Numbered from the stretch's first letter, positions 1 to 9,162 are shown. The stretch: 64,000 nucleotides of DNA from an uncultured Clostridia bacterium (GCA_934463115.1 CAKSIN010000002.1:124001-188000); one strand, 5' to 3'. Notes: generated from the sequence alone by a model not told the origin. Numbers and translations: made by a program.

Positions 1-1804
1 GTCAATATACGATGTGGGCAAGGATAAGGGATATCATTATATCGTTATGGAATATATAGACGGTATAACTCTTAAAGAATATATTCACAAAAAAGGTAAA
101 ATCGGATATCACGAGGCGGCATATATTGCATCGCAGATTTGTCATGCACTTGAGGCGGCGCACGAAAAGAATATTGTTCACCGTGATATCAAACCGCATA
201 ATATAATGATTACGTCAGATAACCGTGTTAAGGTTACGGATTTCGGAATTGCAAGAGCAAGCAGCAATGCGACAATGTCAGTCGGTGACGTCATTCTCGG
301 TTCGGTGCATTACATATCGCCCGAGCAGGCACGCGGCGGATATGTTGACTGCAAATCGGATATATATTCTCTGGGAATTGTGCTGTACGAAATGCTCACA
401 GGACGCGTCCCGTTTGAAAGCGAATCACCTATTGCGGTGGCAATGAAGCATCTTGAAGAAAAACCGATTCCGCCGTGTGAAATAGATCCGTCTATTCCGC
501 CCGAATTGCAGGAAATTGTGCTTAAAGCCATATGCAAAGAAACGAGAAATCGCTATCAGACAGTATCGGCATTCTGCAGCGACCTTGAGGCTATCATGCC
601 GCAGCTTGAAGATGCAGAGAACGAAAATGCGGTAACCGGTGCGTCTGATGATACTATGCCGATAAATATTTCCGGAGCATCAGATAACAGCGGTGCAGAT
701 GACACGGCTGATGAAACGGGCGGCAATGGCGGCACAGATGACGAATATGATGAAGAATACGACGATGATGATGACGAAACAGATGACGGAAAGAAACATT
801 CGGTTGTAAATACTGTTTTTGCAGCAGTGCTTATTGCCCTTTTGGTTGTCGGCGGAATTTCGCTCGGTGTTACCAAAGTGCTGTATCCGGATTTGCCGAT
901 ATTTAATCTGTTCAGTAACAAAGATATAAAAGTGCCGAATTTTGTGGGCAAGGATTATGACGAAGCGGAAAAGACAGCCGACAAGTGCGGACTTGTGCTT
1001 GAGGTTGGTGACAGAATTACAAGCGCCGAACCCGAAAATACCGTCGTTAAGCAGAACACGGCAAAAGGACGCAAGGTAAAGAAAGGCGAGACAATTCTTG
1101 TGTATGTCAGCAGTGGCCCCGAGGATATAGATACCGAAGAATATATCGGAAAGAATGCCGATGATGTGATAAGTGAACTTGAGGAAATGGGATACAAGGT
1201 TACCGTTAAAAAGAAATCCGATACCGATGTTGCCGAAGGATGCATCATCAGCATGAAACAAAACGGTTCCAAAATAACAATTAATGTCAGCAAAGGTCTT
1301 GACGGTGTTGAAATTGTTGTTCCGAACTGTGTCGGAAAGACAATTGACGCTGCCGAAAAACTGCTTGACAGCCATTCGCTCACACTGGGTAAGGTGGAAT
1401 ATGTGGAGAGCGATATATACAATCCTGGTACGGTTATAAATCAGGATATTTCAAGCGGCGAGACTGTTGATGCCAAAACGAAAATTAACTTAACCGTTGC
1501 ACGCAAAAAAACTGATTCAAAGGACGACAAAACAACCGACAGCGAAAGCACCGGCAGCAGTACACACACAAATACAAAAACTCTTTCGATATCATTGCCG
1601 ACAGACCGCAGCAGTGTTGCGGTAAAGGTTGTGTCAAAACCTGTGGGCGGCGGAAGCGAATCGGTTGTATTCCCCGAATCCACAATAAACACATCGGAAC
1701 GTCCGGAAGTTGTGCTGAAAGTATCGGGTACAGGCAAAAACGAATTTACAATTTATTTTGACGGGGCTGTTGCCTCAAAGAAAATAGTTGATTTTTCCGA
1801 ATAA
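1..1804 (+). CDS. prkC: PASTA-domain Ser/Thr protein kinase (5' end outside window)
   Basis: Membrane kinase that senses muropeptides or lipid II and phosphorylates cell-wall, division and translation targets. The reading frame is open from base 2, so the N-lobe with the P-loop and the ATP-binding Lys is missing; the GTG at 14 is internal. Visible are the catalytic loop HRDIKPHN, the DFG triad and the activation-segment SPEQARGG. These are followed by an Asp/Glu-rich juxtamembrane stretch (about 690-790), one transmembrane helix (about 800-870) and three PASTA repeats (about 930-1130, 1130-1300, 1310-1500), then a Ser/Thr-rich linker and a C-terminal beta-rich tail. It sits 12 bp upstream of rsgA, the usual Firmicute order. 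The family is certain; the symbol is by family. Confidence 0.93.
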   Translation, partial: SIYDVGKDKGYHYIVMEYIDGITLKEYIHKKGKIGYHEAAYIASQICHALEAAHEKNIVHRDIKPHNIMITSDNRVKVTDFGIARASSNATMSVGDVILGSVHYISPEQARGGYVDCKSDIYSLGIVLYEMLTGRVPFESESPIAVAMKHLEEKPIPPCEIDPSIPPELQEIVLKAICKETRNRYQTVSAFCSDLEAIMPQLEDAENENAVTGASDDTMPINISGASDNSGADDTADETGGNGGTDDEYDEEYDDDDDETDDGKKHSVVNTVFAAVLIALLVVGGISLGVTKVLYPDLPIFNLFSNKDIKVPNFVGKDYDEAEKTADKCGLVLEVGDRITSAEPENTVVKQNTAKGRKVKKGETILVYVSSGPEDIDTEEYIGKNADDVISELEEMGYKVTVKKKSDTDVAEGCIISMKQNGSKITINVSKGLDGVEIVVPNCVGKTIDAAEKLLDSHSLTLGKVEYVESDIYNPGTVINQDISSGETVDAKTKINLTVARKKTDSKDDKTTDSESTGSSTHTNTKTLSISLPTDRSSVAVKVVSKPVGGGSESVVFPESTINTSERPEVVLKVSGTGKNEFTIYFDGAVASKKIVDFSE

Positions 1805-1816
1805 GGAGCAGCGCAG

Positions 1817-2686
1817 ATGCATGGAACAATTGTAAAGGGAATCGGCGGATTTTACTATGTCCGCACACAAAGCGGTGTTGTTGAATGCCGCGCTCGGGGA
1901 AAATTTCGCAGCAAAAAATTGTCACCTGCCGTAGGCGATAATGTTGTAATCCGTATCGGCGATGACGGCACGGGAAGTATCGAATCAATAGACGAACGAA
2001 AAAATCTCTTTGTCCGTCCGCCGGTTGCAAACATAGATGCACTGATAATAGTTGCGTCTGTCTGCAACCCGGCGCCAGATCTCACATTTATAGACAAAAT
2101 GCTTGTTATTGCCGAGAAAAACAATCTTGATGTTACGATATGCTTTAATAAATTTGATTTGTCAACGGAAAACGTGAATGACATTGTAAATCTGTATATG
2201 CACGCAGGGTATCGCGCCGTTACAACAAGCACTGTGGAAAATATAGGAATAGATGTTATACGCGCCGCACTTCCGGGGAAAGCAACCGCTTTTGCCGGTT
2301 TCTCCGGTGTGGGCAAATCAAGCCTTATGAACAGTGTGCTGCAAAGGGATGTCATGCAGACAGGCAGTGTGAGCGAAAGGCTCAGGCGCGGAAAACATAC
2401 AACGCGCCATGTGGAGCTTGTGGAATACATGGGCGGCTACATAGTTGATACTCCGGGATTCAGTATGCTTACCCTGCCCGATGAAATAGAGTCACACGAG
2501 CTTTCGGATTTGTTTCCGGAATTTTCGGAGTTTGTGCCGGAGTGCCGTTTCCGCGGCTGCCTGCATACCGGAGATTCAAACGTGTGTGCGGTTCATCGCG
2601 CAGTGGAAGACGGCAGAATTGCACAGTCCAGATATGACAATTATTTGCGTTTTTTAAAAAGTATAACGGATAAAAAAATTAAGTGA
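1817..2686 (+). CDS. rsgA: Small ribosomal subunit biogenesis GTPase RsgA
   Basis: Circularly permuted GTPase that checks the decoding centre of maturing 30S subunits. It is 289 residues, the normal length. An N-terminal OB fold (about 1-65) is followed by G4 NKFD (111-114), the P-loop GFSGVGKSS (161-169) and G3 DTPGF (211-215), the permuted order diagnostic of the family. The C-terminal zinc site is C243, C248, H250 and C257. The start ATG is preceded by an AAGGAG Shine-Dalgarno sequence that overlaps the kinase stop region. It is probably cotranscribed with the kinase upstream and with rpe and thiN downstream. Confidence 0.97.
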   Translation: MHGTIVKGIGGFYYVRTQSGVVECRARGKFRSKKLSPAVGDNVVIRIGDDGTGSIESIDERKNLFVRPPVANIDALIIVASVCNPAPDLTFIDKMLVIAEKNNLDVTICFNKFDLSTENVNDIVNLYMHAGYRAVTTSTVENIGIDVIRAALPGKATAFAGFSGVGKSSLMNSVLQRDVMQTGSVSERLRRGKHTTRHVELVEYMGGYIVDTPGFSMLTLPDEIESHELSDLFPEFSEFVPECRFRGCLHTGDSNVCAVHRAVEDGRIAQSRYDNYLRFLKSITDKKIK

Positions 2687-2699
2687 GAGGATAATTACA

Positions 2700-3347
2700 A
2701 TGATAAAAATTTCACCCTCTGTTCTTTCGGCAGATTTTGCCAACATGGAACGCGACGTAAAGCTGATTGAAAAAGCCGGCTGTCCATACGTACACATAGA
2801 CGTTATGGACGGACACTTTGTACCGAATATAACATTCGGACCGGCTATGGTGCAGGCTATATCAAGAGTAACGGATATGACGCTTGATGTTCATCTGATG
2901 ATATCAGAGCCCGAAAAATATATTGACGTATTTTTGGATGCCGGCGCCGATATCATAACCGTACATGCCGAAACGGGATGCAATGTAAGAAAGATAGCCG
3001 AAAAGGTAAGGAATTGCGGCAAAAAGTTTGCCGTTGCGATAAATCCGCCGACAGATTCCGACACTGTCTTACCATATGCCGATATTTTGGATATGATTCT
3101 TGTTATGAGTGTAAATCCGGGATTTGGCGCGCAGGCATTTATTGAACCGTGTCTTGATAAAATAAAATATCTTCGTTCAAAATTCCCCGGTATTGATATT
3201 GAAGTTGACGGCGGAATTAAAATGGGTAATGTGCAAAGGGTTGTAGATGCCGGGGCAAATGTTATTGTTGCCGGTTCGGCAATATTCGGAGCTGATGATG
3301 TAACGGCAGCAGCACATGAATTTATTAAGAGGTGTAATGAAAAATGA
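2700..3347 (+). CDS. rpe: Ribulose-phosphate 3-epimerase
   Basis: Interconverts D-ribulose 5-phosphate and D-xylulose 5-phosphate in the pentose phosphate pathway. The 215-residue TIM barrel has the family signatures: the N-terminal SPSVLSADF-like strand, HIDVMDGHFVPN with catalytic Asp and metal-binding His, VHLMI, MSVNPGFGAQ and the phosphate-gripping DGGI near the end. It lies 13 bp after rsgA behind a GAGAGG ribosome site and overlaps thiN by 4 bp (ATGA), so the two are translationally coupled. Confidence 0.97.
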   Translation: MIKISPSVLSADFANMERDVKLIEKAGCPYVHIDVMDGHFVPNITFGPAMVQAISRVTDMTLDVHLMISEPEKYIDVFLDAGADIITVHAETGCNVRKIAEKVRNCGKKFAVAINPPTDSDTVLPYADILDMILVMSVNPGFGAQAFIEPCLDKIKYLRSKFPGIDIEVDGGIKMGNVQRVVDAGANVIVAGSAIFGADDVTAAAHEFIKRCNEK

Positions 3348-3991
3348 AGAAGGCGGCGATAATATGTGCCGGGAGTATACAGGACTATGATTATGTTGCG
3401 ACGTGCATATCGGATGCGGATTTTGTTATCTGCGCCGATGCCGGGATACTTCACGTGGAGCGGCTCGGTGTTAAACCCGATGTGTGGGTTGGCGATTTTG
3501 ATTCGTTTAAATCGTGCGGTCAGCCTTTGCCCGAATGTGCAAAATATGCCCAAAAGATAGGCCTTCTGTGTGAAAAGGATGACACCGACACCGAACATTG
3601 CCTGACAGTAGCTGTTGAAAATGGCTGCACACATGCCGTAATTGCAGGTGCTGCCGGAACGCGGCTTGACCATACCGTGGCAAATATGCTTTTGCTGAGG
3701 CGCTTTGCTCTGTTTGGCATTGACGCATATATGGTAAACGAAAATAACCGTGTTCACTATCTTGGCGGCGGAACATTGAAATTAAACAGAGACAGCCGTT
3801 TCAAATATGTTTCGGTTATTGCTCTTGATGCCGAAATATCCGGTGTAACACTGCACGGGTTTAAATATCCGCTGGAAATGGCGAAAATATGCCGCGGTTC
3901 ATCGCTCGGAATTAGTAACGAGATTATCGGCGATTGTGCAACTGTTTGTATTGAGCACGGCGAGGCACTTATAGTAGAATCTTGTGATTAG
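3344..3991 (+). CDS. thiN: Thiamine pyrophosphokinase
   Basis: Transfers pyrophosphate from ATP to thiamine to give thiamine diphosphate. The 215-residue protein has the family's conserved DAGI, GDFDS and DTDTEH acidic motifs in the N-terminal domain, a GTRLDHT motif and a C-terminal beta-sandwich domain. It overlaps rpe by 4 bp and is immediately followed by the DUF6062 gene. The rsgA-rpe-thiN order is common in Clostridia. Confidence 0.95.
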   Translation: MKKAAIICAGSIQDYDYVATCISDADFVICADAGILHVERLGVKPDVWVGDFDSFKSCGQPLPECAKYAQKIGLLCEKDDTDTEHCLTVAVENGCTHAVIAGAAGTRLDHTVANMLLLRRFALFGIDAYMVNENNRVHYLGGGTLKLNRDSRFKYVSVIALDAEISGVTLHGFKYPLEMAKICRGSSLGISNEIIGDCATVCIEHGEALIVESCD

Positions 3992-3994
3992 GTG

Positions 3995-4744
3995 ATGAAT
4001 TTGAGAGAAAAAATATATACCATTCCGATAAATGACGCTTTTGATTCCGATTCGGAATGTCCGTTCTGTACATTTATGAAAAAAGAAGAAAACAACCGCA
4101 TAGACTATGTTCTCGGCGACAGCATGATGCAGCCGGAGGAGCGTTTGGTGTTTAACCGCACCGGTTTTTGCAACAGACACACACGAATGATGTACGGGCG
4201 CACAAATAAGCTCAGCCATGCGCTTATACTTGAAACAAGGCTTGATTACCTGATAGATGCGGTGGAAAAAATCAAAATTCCCGAAGGCTCAAAAAAAGGT
4301 TTTTTCGGAATAAAGGGCGGCTCGTCCGATTCGGCATTTGAAAAGGAATTTTCAGATGTAAAGAAAACCTCCGAATCGTGCATTGTATGCGACAGGCTTA
4401 ACGATATTGCCGAAAAGTTTACCGATAATCTTCTGTATCTGTATGAAACCGATTCCGAGTTCAGAGAGAAATTCAAAAAATCAAAAGGTTTTTGCGTGCA
4501 GCATTTTTGCGCTTTGGCAGAGTTTGCGTCAAAAAAGGGCGGAAACGGTATTGCAAGGGAGTTTTTGAAAACACTTACGGAAACAGAAAAGAAAAATTTG
4601 AAACGCATTCGTGACGATATAAGTTGGTTTGCAAAAAAATTTGACTACCGATACAAAGATGAAGATTGGAAAAATTCGCGTGATGCGCTTATCCGCGCAA
4701 GCGAAAAAACAGCTATGTTTTTGGATACGGAAAAAGACGGATAA
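3995..4744 (+). CDS. DUF6062 family protein
   Basis: A cytosolic protein of about 249 residues with no signal peptide. It has paired Cys/His motifs spaced along the chain: CPFC near residue 22, CNRH near 50, CIVC near 128 and CVQHFC near 167. These could bind metal or an iron-sulfur cluster. It matches DUF6062, which is often found next to thiN in Clostridia; no function is established. Start is uncertain by one codon: a GTG at 3992 directly precedes the ATG at 3995, both right after the thiN stop. The last gene of the kinase-rsgA-rpe-thiN run. Confidence 0.8.
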   Translation: MNLREKIYTIPINDAFDSDSECPFCTFMKKEENNRIDYVLGDSMMQPEERLVFNRTGFCNRHTRMMYGRTNKLSHALILETRLDYLIDAVEKIKIPEGSKKGFFGIKGGSSDSAFEKEFSDVKKTSESCIVCDRLNDIAEKFTDNLLYLYETDSEFREKFKKSKGFCVQHFCALAEFASKKGGNGIAREFLKTLTETEKKNLKRIRDDISWFAKKFDYRYKDEDWKNSRDALIRASEKTAMFLDTEKDG

Positions 4745-4854
4745 TTTCGTTTTTCACATAAAAATTTGCAAAAAAAATTACCAAATTTTAAGCTGATTTT
4801 TTTGGACACACTTCAATACCGCATAATAAGGGTATTTGCCCGATTTCTTGAATA

Positions 4855-4906
4855 TAACAATATATTGTGATTTGCTATTGACAACAACACAATATATTGT
4901 TATAAT
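4855..4906 (+). promoter_or_regulatory. nrdDG promoter with two NrdR boxes
   Basis: Two near-palindromic 16-mers, TAACAATATATTGTGA (4855-4870) and ACACAATATATTGTTA (4887-4902), match the NrdR box consensus. Their starts are 32 bp apart, three helical turns, as usual for this repressor. A consensus sigma-A promoter is interlocked with them: TTGACA at 4878-4883, a 17-bp spacer and TATAAT at 4901-4906, so box 2 fills the spacer. Repression by ATP/dATP-loaded NrdR is the expected control; nrdR itself is not in the window. Confidence 0.9.
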
Positions 4907-4988
4907 ATTATTAACAGTTTTTTGATGAAATATCAGGCAGTCGTGCGGGCGTTATTGCACGGTGTCTTTGTGAGGAAAGGAAATTGAA

Positions 4989-7166
4989 ATGAAGATTATT
5001 AAACGTAGTGGAGCCGAGGTAATATTTGATCCCGAAAAGATTGTTCGCGCCGTATCCCGTGCAAACGACAGTGTTGTTCCGAGTGAGCGTATGTCTGCTG
5101 TTCAGATTAAGCGTATTGCCGAGGATGTGGAGAGTGCCGCATCAAACATTAACCGTTCGCTCAGTGTGGAAGAAATACAGGACATGGTCGAAGACCAGAT
5201 TATGAATCAGCGTGCGTTTGAAGTTGCAAGAAGGTATATTACATACCGCTATAACCGCGCACTTGTCCGTAAATCAAATACTACCGATGACCAGATTCTC
5301 AGTCTTATAGAGTGTAACAATGAGGAAGTTAAACAGGAAAATTCCAACAAGAATCCTACCGTGAACAGCGTTCAGCGCGATTATATGGCAGGTGAGGTCA
5401 GCAAGGATATTACAAAGCGTATTCTTTTGCCGGCAGATATTGTTGAGGCACACGAACAGGGAATAATACACTTCCACGATGCCGATTATTTTGCACAGCA
5501 TATGCATAACTGCGACCTTGTAAATCTTGAGGATATGCTGCAGAACGGTACCGTTATAAGCGGAACACTTATTGAAAAGCCGCACAGCTTTTCTACCGCA
5601 TGCAATATTGCGACACAGATTATTGCTCAGGTTGCATCCTGCCAGTACGGCGGTCAGAGCATAAGCCTCACACATCTTGCTCCGTTTGTGGACGTGAGCC
5701 GCAAAAAAATTCGCAAACAGGTTGTCGAGGATATGAAGGCAATAGGTGAGGATATTACCGAAGAAAAGATAGATACCGTTACGGAGCGCCGCCTGCGTGA
5801 AGAAGTTAAGAGCGGTGTTCAGATGATACAGTATCAGGTTGTAACGCTTATGACGACAAACGGACAGGCTCCGTTTGTTACTGTGTTTATGTATCTTAAC
5901 GAGGCAAAGAACGAACGCGAAAAACAAGACCTCGCAATAATTATAGAGGAAACACTCAAACAGAGATATAAGGGTGTAAAGAACGAAAAGGGTGTATGGA
6001 TTACACCGGCATTTCCCAAGCTTATTTATGTGCTTGAGGATGATAATATAAATGAGGACGGAAGATTCTATTACCTCACAAAGCTTGCGGCAAAATGCAC
6101 GGCAAAAAGAATGGTTCCGGATTATATATCCGAAAAAATCATGCTCGAAAATAAGATAGACAAAAACGGTGAGGGACACTGCTACACATGCATGGGCTGC
6201 AGAAGTTTCCTTACACCGTATGTAGATGAAAACGGCAAGCCGAAATATTACGGCAGATTCAACCAGGGTGTTGTAACGGTTAACCTTGTGGATATCGGTC
6301 TTTCGGCACGCGGAGATATTGAAAAATTCTGGCAGATATTTGATGAACGCATGGAGCTTTGCCACCGCGCATTGCAGTGCCGTCACGAACGTCTTTCCGG
6401 AACTGTTTCCGATGCTGCACCGATACTTTGGCAGCACGGAGCACTTCTCAGACTTAAAAAGGGTGAGACGATAGACAAATACCTTCACGGCGGATATTCC
6501 ACACTTTCTCTCGGCTATGCCGGCCTTTGGGAGTGCGTGTACAGTCTGAACGGAAAAAAACTTACCGAACCGGAGGGCGAAGAACTCGGACTGCGCATTA
6601 TGCACAAACTCAATGAGTACACGGCAAAATGGAAAGCGGCAGAGAATATAGACTATTCGCTTTACGGAACACCGCTTGAGAGTACAACATACAAATTTGC
6701 AAAATGCCTGCAAAAACGTTTCGGAATCGTTAAAGGTGTAACAGACAGAAATTACATCACAAACAGCTACCATGTGCATGTTACCGAGGATATAGACGCG
6801 TTCGACAAGCTTGCTCTTGAGTCGAAATTCCAGGCACTTTCGCCCGGCGGTGCTATATCGTATGTAGAAGTGCCGAACATGCAGAATAATCTTGATGCCG
6901 TTATGGCGGTTATGAAGTTTATATACAATCATATCATGTATGCCGAGCTGAACACCAAGAGTGATTTTTGCCAGGTATGCGGTTATGACGGCGAGATAGT
7001 TATAGACGAAGACACCGACGGCAAACTTATCTGGCGGTGCCCGAACTGCGGAAATACCGACCAGAACAAGATGAACGTTGCCAGACGCACATGCGGCTAT
7101 ATCGGAACGCAGTTCTGGAATCAGGGAAGAACGCAGGAAATAAAGGAAAGAGTACTCCACCTGTAG
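4989..7166 (+). CDS. nrdD: Anaerobic ribonucleoside-triphosphate reductase, glycyl-radical subunit
   Basis: Class III reductase making dNTPs from NTPs without oxygen. The 725 residues start with an ATP-cone allosteric domain (about 1-90), then the ten-stranded barrel with the substrate-site Cys region (YTCMGC), and end with a four-Cys zinc site (CQVC ... CPNC) and the glycyl-radical loop RTCGYIG. The start ATG follows a GAGGAAAGGAA ribosome site and an 80-nt leader. nrdG is 21 bp downstream. This is the only reductase in the window. Confidence 0.98.
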   Translation: MKIIKRSGAEVIFDPEKIVRAVSRANDSVVPSERMSAVQIKRIAEDVESAASNINRSLSVEEIQDMVEDQIMNQRAFEVARRYITYRYNRALVRKSNTTDDQILSLIECNNEEVKQENSNKNPTVNSVQRDYMAGEVSKDITKRILLPADIVEAHEQGIIHFHDADYFAQHMHNCDLVNLEDMLQNGTVISGTLIEKPHSFSTACNIATQIIAQVASCQYGGQSISLTHLAPFVDVSRKKIRKQVVEDMKAIGEDITEEKIDTVTERRLREEVKSGVQMIQYQVVTLMTTNGQAPFVTVFMYLNEAKNEREKQDLAIIIEETLKQRYKGVKNEKGVWITPAFPKLIYVLEDDNINEDGRFYYLTKLAAKCTAKRMVPDYISEKIMLENKIDKNGEGHCYTCMGCRSFLTPYVDENGKPKYYGRFNQGVVTVNLVDIGLSARGDIEKFWQIFDERMELCHRALQCRHERLSGTVSDAAPILWQHGALLRLKKGETIDKYLHGGYSTLSLGYAGLWECVYSLNGKKLTEPEGEELGLRIMHKLNEYTAKWKAAENIDYSLYGTPLESTTYKFAKCLQKRFGIVKGVTDRNYITNSYHVHVTEDIDAFDKLALESKFQALSPGGAISYVEVPNMQNNLDAVMAVMKFIYNHIMYAELNTKSDFCQVCGYDGEIVIDEDTDGKLIWRCPNCGNTDQNKMNVARRTCGYIGTQFWNQGRTQEIKERVLHL

Positions 7167-7187
7167 AAAAGATAGGAAACTGTTAAA

Positions 7188-7745
7188 ATGAATTACGCTG
7201 TAATAAAGACATATGATATTGCAAACGGTCCCGGTGTGCGTGTATCGCTTTTCGTGAGCGGATGCCGCCACCATTGCCCGGGGTGTTTTAATTCCGAGGC
7301 ATGGGATTTTAATTACGGAAAAACATTTGACACTGATGCGGCAAAGAAGATTTTTGACGCGTCGGACAAAGAATATATCTCCGGGCTTTCGCTCCTCGGC
7401 GGTGAGCCTTTCGAACCCGAAAACAGCGATGTTCTTGCACGGTTTACAAGTGAGTACCGTGAACGCTTTCCAAAAAAAGACATTTGGTGCTACACAGGAT
7501 TTACCTTCGAGGATATTGCAGGCGGAAAACTGAAAAATTTCAATTCCGCAAAACAGCTTTTGCAAAACACGGATGTTTTGGTGGACGGTAAATTCGACAG
7601 CAGCCTTCACAGTCCGTCACTGGTATTCCGCGGTTCGTCCAATCAGCGTATTATAGACGTGCCAAAATCACTTAAAATCGGTGAGCCGGTGTGGCTCGAC
7701 GGTGTCTGGGAACGCAAAATGGGAGATAATAATATATACAAATAA
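7188..7745 (+). CDS. nrdG: Anaerobic ribonucleotide reductase activase (radical SAM)
   Basis: Uses S-adenosylmethionine and a 4Fe-4S cluster to install the glycyl radical on NrdD. The 185-residue protein has the cluster motif CRHHCPGC (C26, C30, C33), preceded by the GPGVR motif of this family, and a GGEPF motif for SAM binding. It follows nrdD by 21 bp and shares its NrdR-controlled promoter. A terminator hairpin follows directly. Confidence 0.97.
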   Translation: MNYAVIKTYDIANGPGVRVSLFVSGCRHHCPGCFNSEAWDFNYGKTFDTDAAKKIFDASDKEYISGLSLLGGEPFEPENSDVLARFTSEYRERFPKKDIWCYTGFTFEDIAGGKLKNFNSAKQLLQNTDVLVDGKFDSSLHSPSLVFRGSSNQRIIDVPKSLKIGEPVWLDGVWERKMGDNNIYK

Positions 7746-7754
7746 TAAAATTAC

Positions 7755-7802
7755 GGCGGTGTATTTTTGCACCGCCTGAATTTGTATTTGTTTGTTTTTT
7801 TG
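7755..7802 (+). terminator. Rho-independent terminator of nrdDG
   Basis: GGCGGTG (7755-7761) pairs with CACCGCC (7770-7776) around an 8-base T-rich loop, followed by a T-rich tract to about 7802. It lies directly after the nrdG stop and separates nrdDG from the accessory island. Confidence 0.85.
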
Positions 7803-7842
7803 ATTTGTTATTGATTGGGCAGATATATTTTTAAATATAATT

Positions 7843-7895
7843 AATGTTTGTTTATATTGACAAAACCGGTAGAAATGTATATAATAATAAACATT
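7843..7895 (+). promoter_or_regulatory. Promoter and probable auto-operator of the XRE-Fic pair
   Basis: TTGACA (7857-7862), a 17-bp spacer and TATAAT (7880-7885) form a near-perfect sigma-A promoter. It is bracketed by inverted half-sites AATGTTT (7843-7849) and AAACATT (7889-7895). Bracketing inverted repeats are typical operators for XRE antitoxins, so autorepression by the next gene is likely. That link is inferred. Confidence 0.65.
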
Positions 7896-7908
7896 AGAGG
7901 TGATTTAA

Positions 7909-8475
7909 ATGGCAAAAAAAACTGTCGAAATATTGCCCGGCACACAGGATATATTATGTACTATGGGTGAACAAATCAAGCTTGCAAGATTGAGAAGAAA
8001 TTTACCTGTGGAGCTTGTTGCAGAAAGAGCAGATATAAGTCGTGCCACTTTGTGGAAAGTTGAAAAAGGTGACAAAACCGTGGCAATTGGCATCTATGCA
8101 GCTGTTTTGCATGCGTTGAGCGGAATGGATAAGGATTTGTTGCTTGTTGCCAAAGATGATGTTTTGGGAAGAACAATTCAGGATTTAAAATTGACAGTTC
8201 GCAGGCGTGCATCGGCAGCAGAAAGAAAACACTCGAATTCAGCTGAAAATGCGGATAAACCTACCGATGCAAGAGTCAAATCGGGAAAATGTATGAATTG
8301 GAGAAATACTAATGATTTTGAAAATAATCTAAAAAATTTAAAAGGGACTTTTGCCGTTGAAAATATGACGGTTAGTGATGAGGGAATTAAAAATCTTAAA
8401 AGGATAGAGCATGGTAAAATAGACTATACAGATGTAATTGAAGAATTAAAGCTTAAATATATGCAAAGGAAATAA
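7909..8475 (+). CDS. XRE repressor fused to a VbhA-like Fic inhibitor (antitoxin)
   Basis: Predicted antitoxin of 188 residues. Residues about 20-75 form an XRE helix-turn-helix of HipB type (the recognition region is around ADISRATLWKVEKGD). A charged linker (about 95-135) follows. The last 50 residues resemble VbhA-type Fic antitoxins and carry T147-F-A-V-E151-N152, which fits the inhibitory motif (S/T)xxxE(G/N), whose Glu blocks ATP in the Fic pocket. The protein ends 5 bp before the Fic gene. It would thus both repress the operon and neutralise the toxin. The HTH call is firm; the VbhA-like call rests on the motif and context. Confidence 0.75.
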   Translation: MAKKTVEILPGTQDILCTMGEQIKLARLRRNLPVELVAERADISRATLWKVEKGDKTVAIGIYAAVLHALSGMDKDLLLVAKDDVLGRTIQDLKLTVRRRASAAERKHSNSAENADKPTDARVKSGKCMNWRNTNDFENNLKNLKGTFAVENMTVSDEGIKNLKRIEHGKIDYTDVIEELKLKYMQRK

Positions 8476-8480
8476 TTATA

Positions 8481-9086
8481 ATGTTTTCAAAATATGAAGT
8501 TTATACAACTACACAATCAATTTATTGCTATCCGGATAGTAATGTTCTGAAAAATAAATTAAATATAAGAGATACCACTCTCCTTAAAACTGCTGAAGAA
8601 GAAATTACTTTGATTAAACAAATGGAACTTTTAAAAAATCCGATTAAGGGCAACTTTTCAAAAACACACCTTATGAATATTCACAAGTTTATTTTTGAGG
8701 ATATTTATGCATTTGCCGGAAAAATCAGACGGGAGCAAATAAGCAAAGCAGATACGATGTTTTATCCGCCGAATCTGATTAACAGAGAGCTTGATAAGTT
8801 ATTTGCAAAAATAAAAGAGGAAAATATGTTCAAGGAAACTGACGAAAAAAAGAATTTTGATAATTTGGCATATGTGATGGCGCAGCTCAATCTGATACAT
8901 CCGTTCAGAGAGGGCAACGGACGTTCTGTTCGCGAATTTATCCGCCTTATGGCAAAACGCATGGGCTATGATTTAAATTGGGGAAATATTGGCAGAGATG
9001 AACTTTTAGAAGCATCGGTGTTGTCTGTTGATAACTATAAGACATTAATAAGGGTGCTTGAAGTCTGTGCGGCAACTACGGCTTAA
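8481..9086 (+). CDS. Fic-family protein (toxin; probable AMP transferase)
   Basis: Fic enzymes usually transfer AMP from ATP to a hydroxyl on a target protein. The 201-residue protein has the complete active-site motif HPFREGNGRSVR (140-151) with catalytic His140 and the anion-binding GNGR. Upstream is the flap region YAFAGKIRREQISK (about 76-89). No inhibitory helix was recognised in the protein itself, consistent with inhibition by the partner encoded just upstream (class I organisation). The target is unknown. The sequence is AT-richer than the neighbouring nrd genes, in keeping with an acquired module. Confidence 0.9.
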   Translation: MFSKYEVYTTTQSIYCYPDSNVLKNKLNIRDTTLLKTAEEEITLIKQMELLKNPIKGNFSKTHLMNIHKFIFEDIYAFAGKIRREQISKADTMFYPPNLINRELDKLFAKIKEENMFKETDEKKNFDNLAYVMAQLNLIHPFREGNGRSVREFIRLMAKRMGYDLNWGNIGRDELLEASVLSVDNYKTLIRVLEVCAATTA

Positions 9087-9120
9087 AAATAAATTAAACA
9101 TGAGTCGCAGACAAACGCAC

Positions 9121-9162
9121 TAATCACTGTCCGTTTTAATGTCAACTTGTTTTGGTATAATA
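9121..9162 (+). promoter_or_regulatory. Promoter element of the defence operon (copy 1 of a shared element)
   Basis: The blocks TAATCACTGTCCGTTTTAA (9121-9139) and CTTGTTTTGGTA (9146-9157), separated by 6 bp, recur with identical spacing at 22584-22620. An extended -10, TGGTATAAT (9153-9161), lies at the 3' end; there is no good -35, so activation by a bound factor, or the extended -10 alone, would be needed. The helicase start is 27 bp downstream. Confidence 0.75.

Noticed and set aside
5274..7610. 778-codon open frame on the minus strand
   Set aside because: It lies wholly opposite nrdD and nrdG, which have full family motifs, and its translation shows no recognisable domain. It is a by-product of codon bias.
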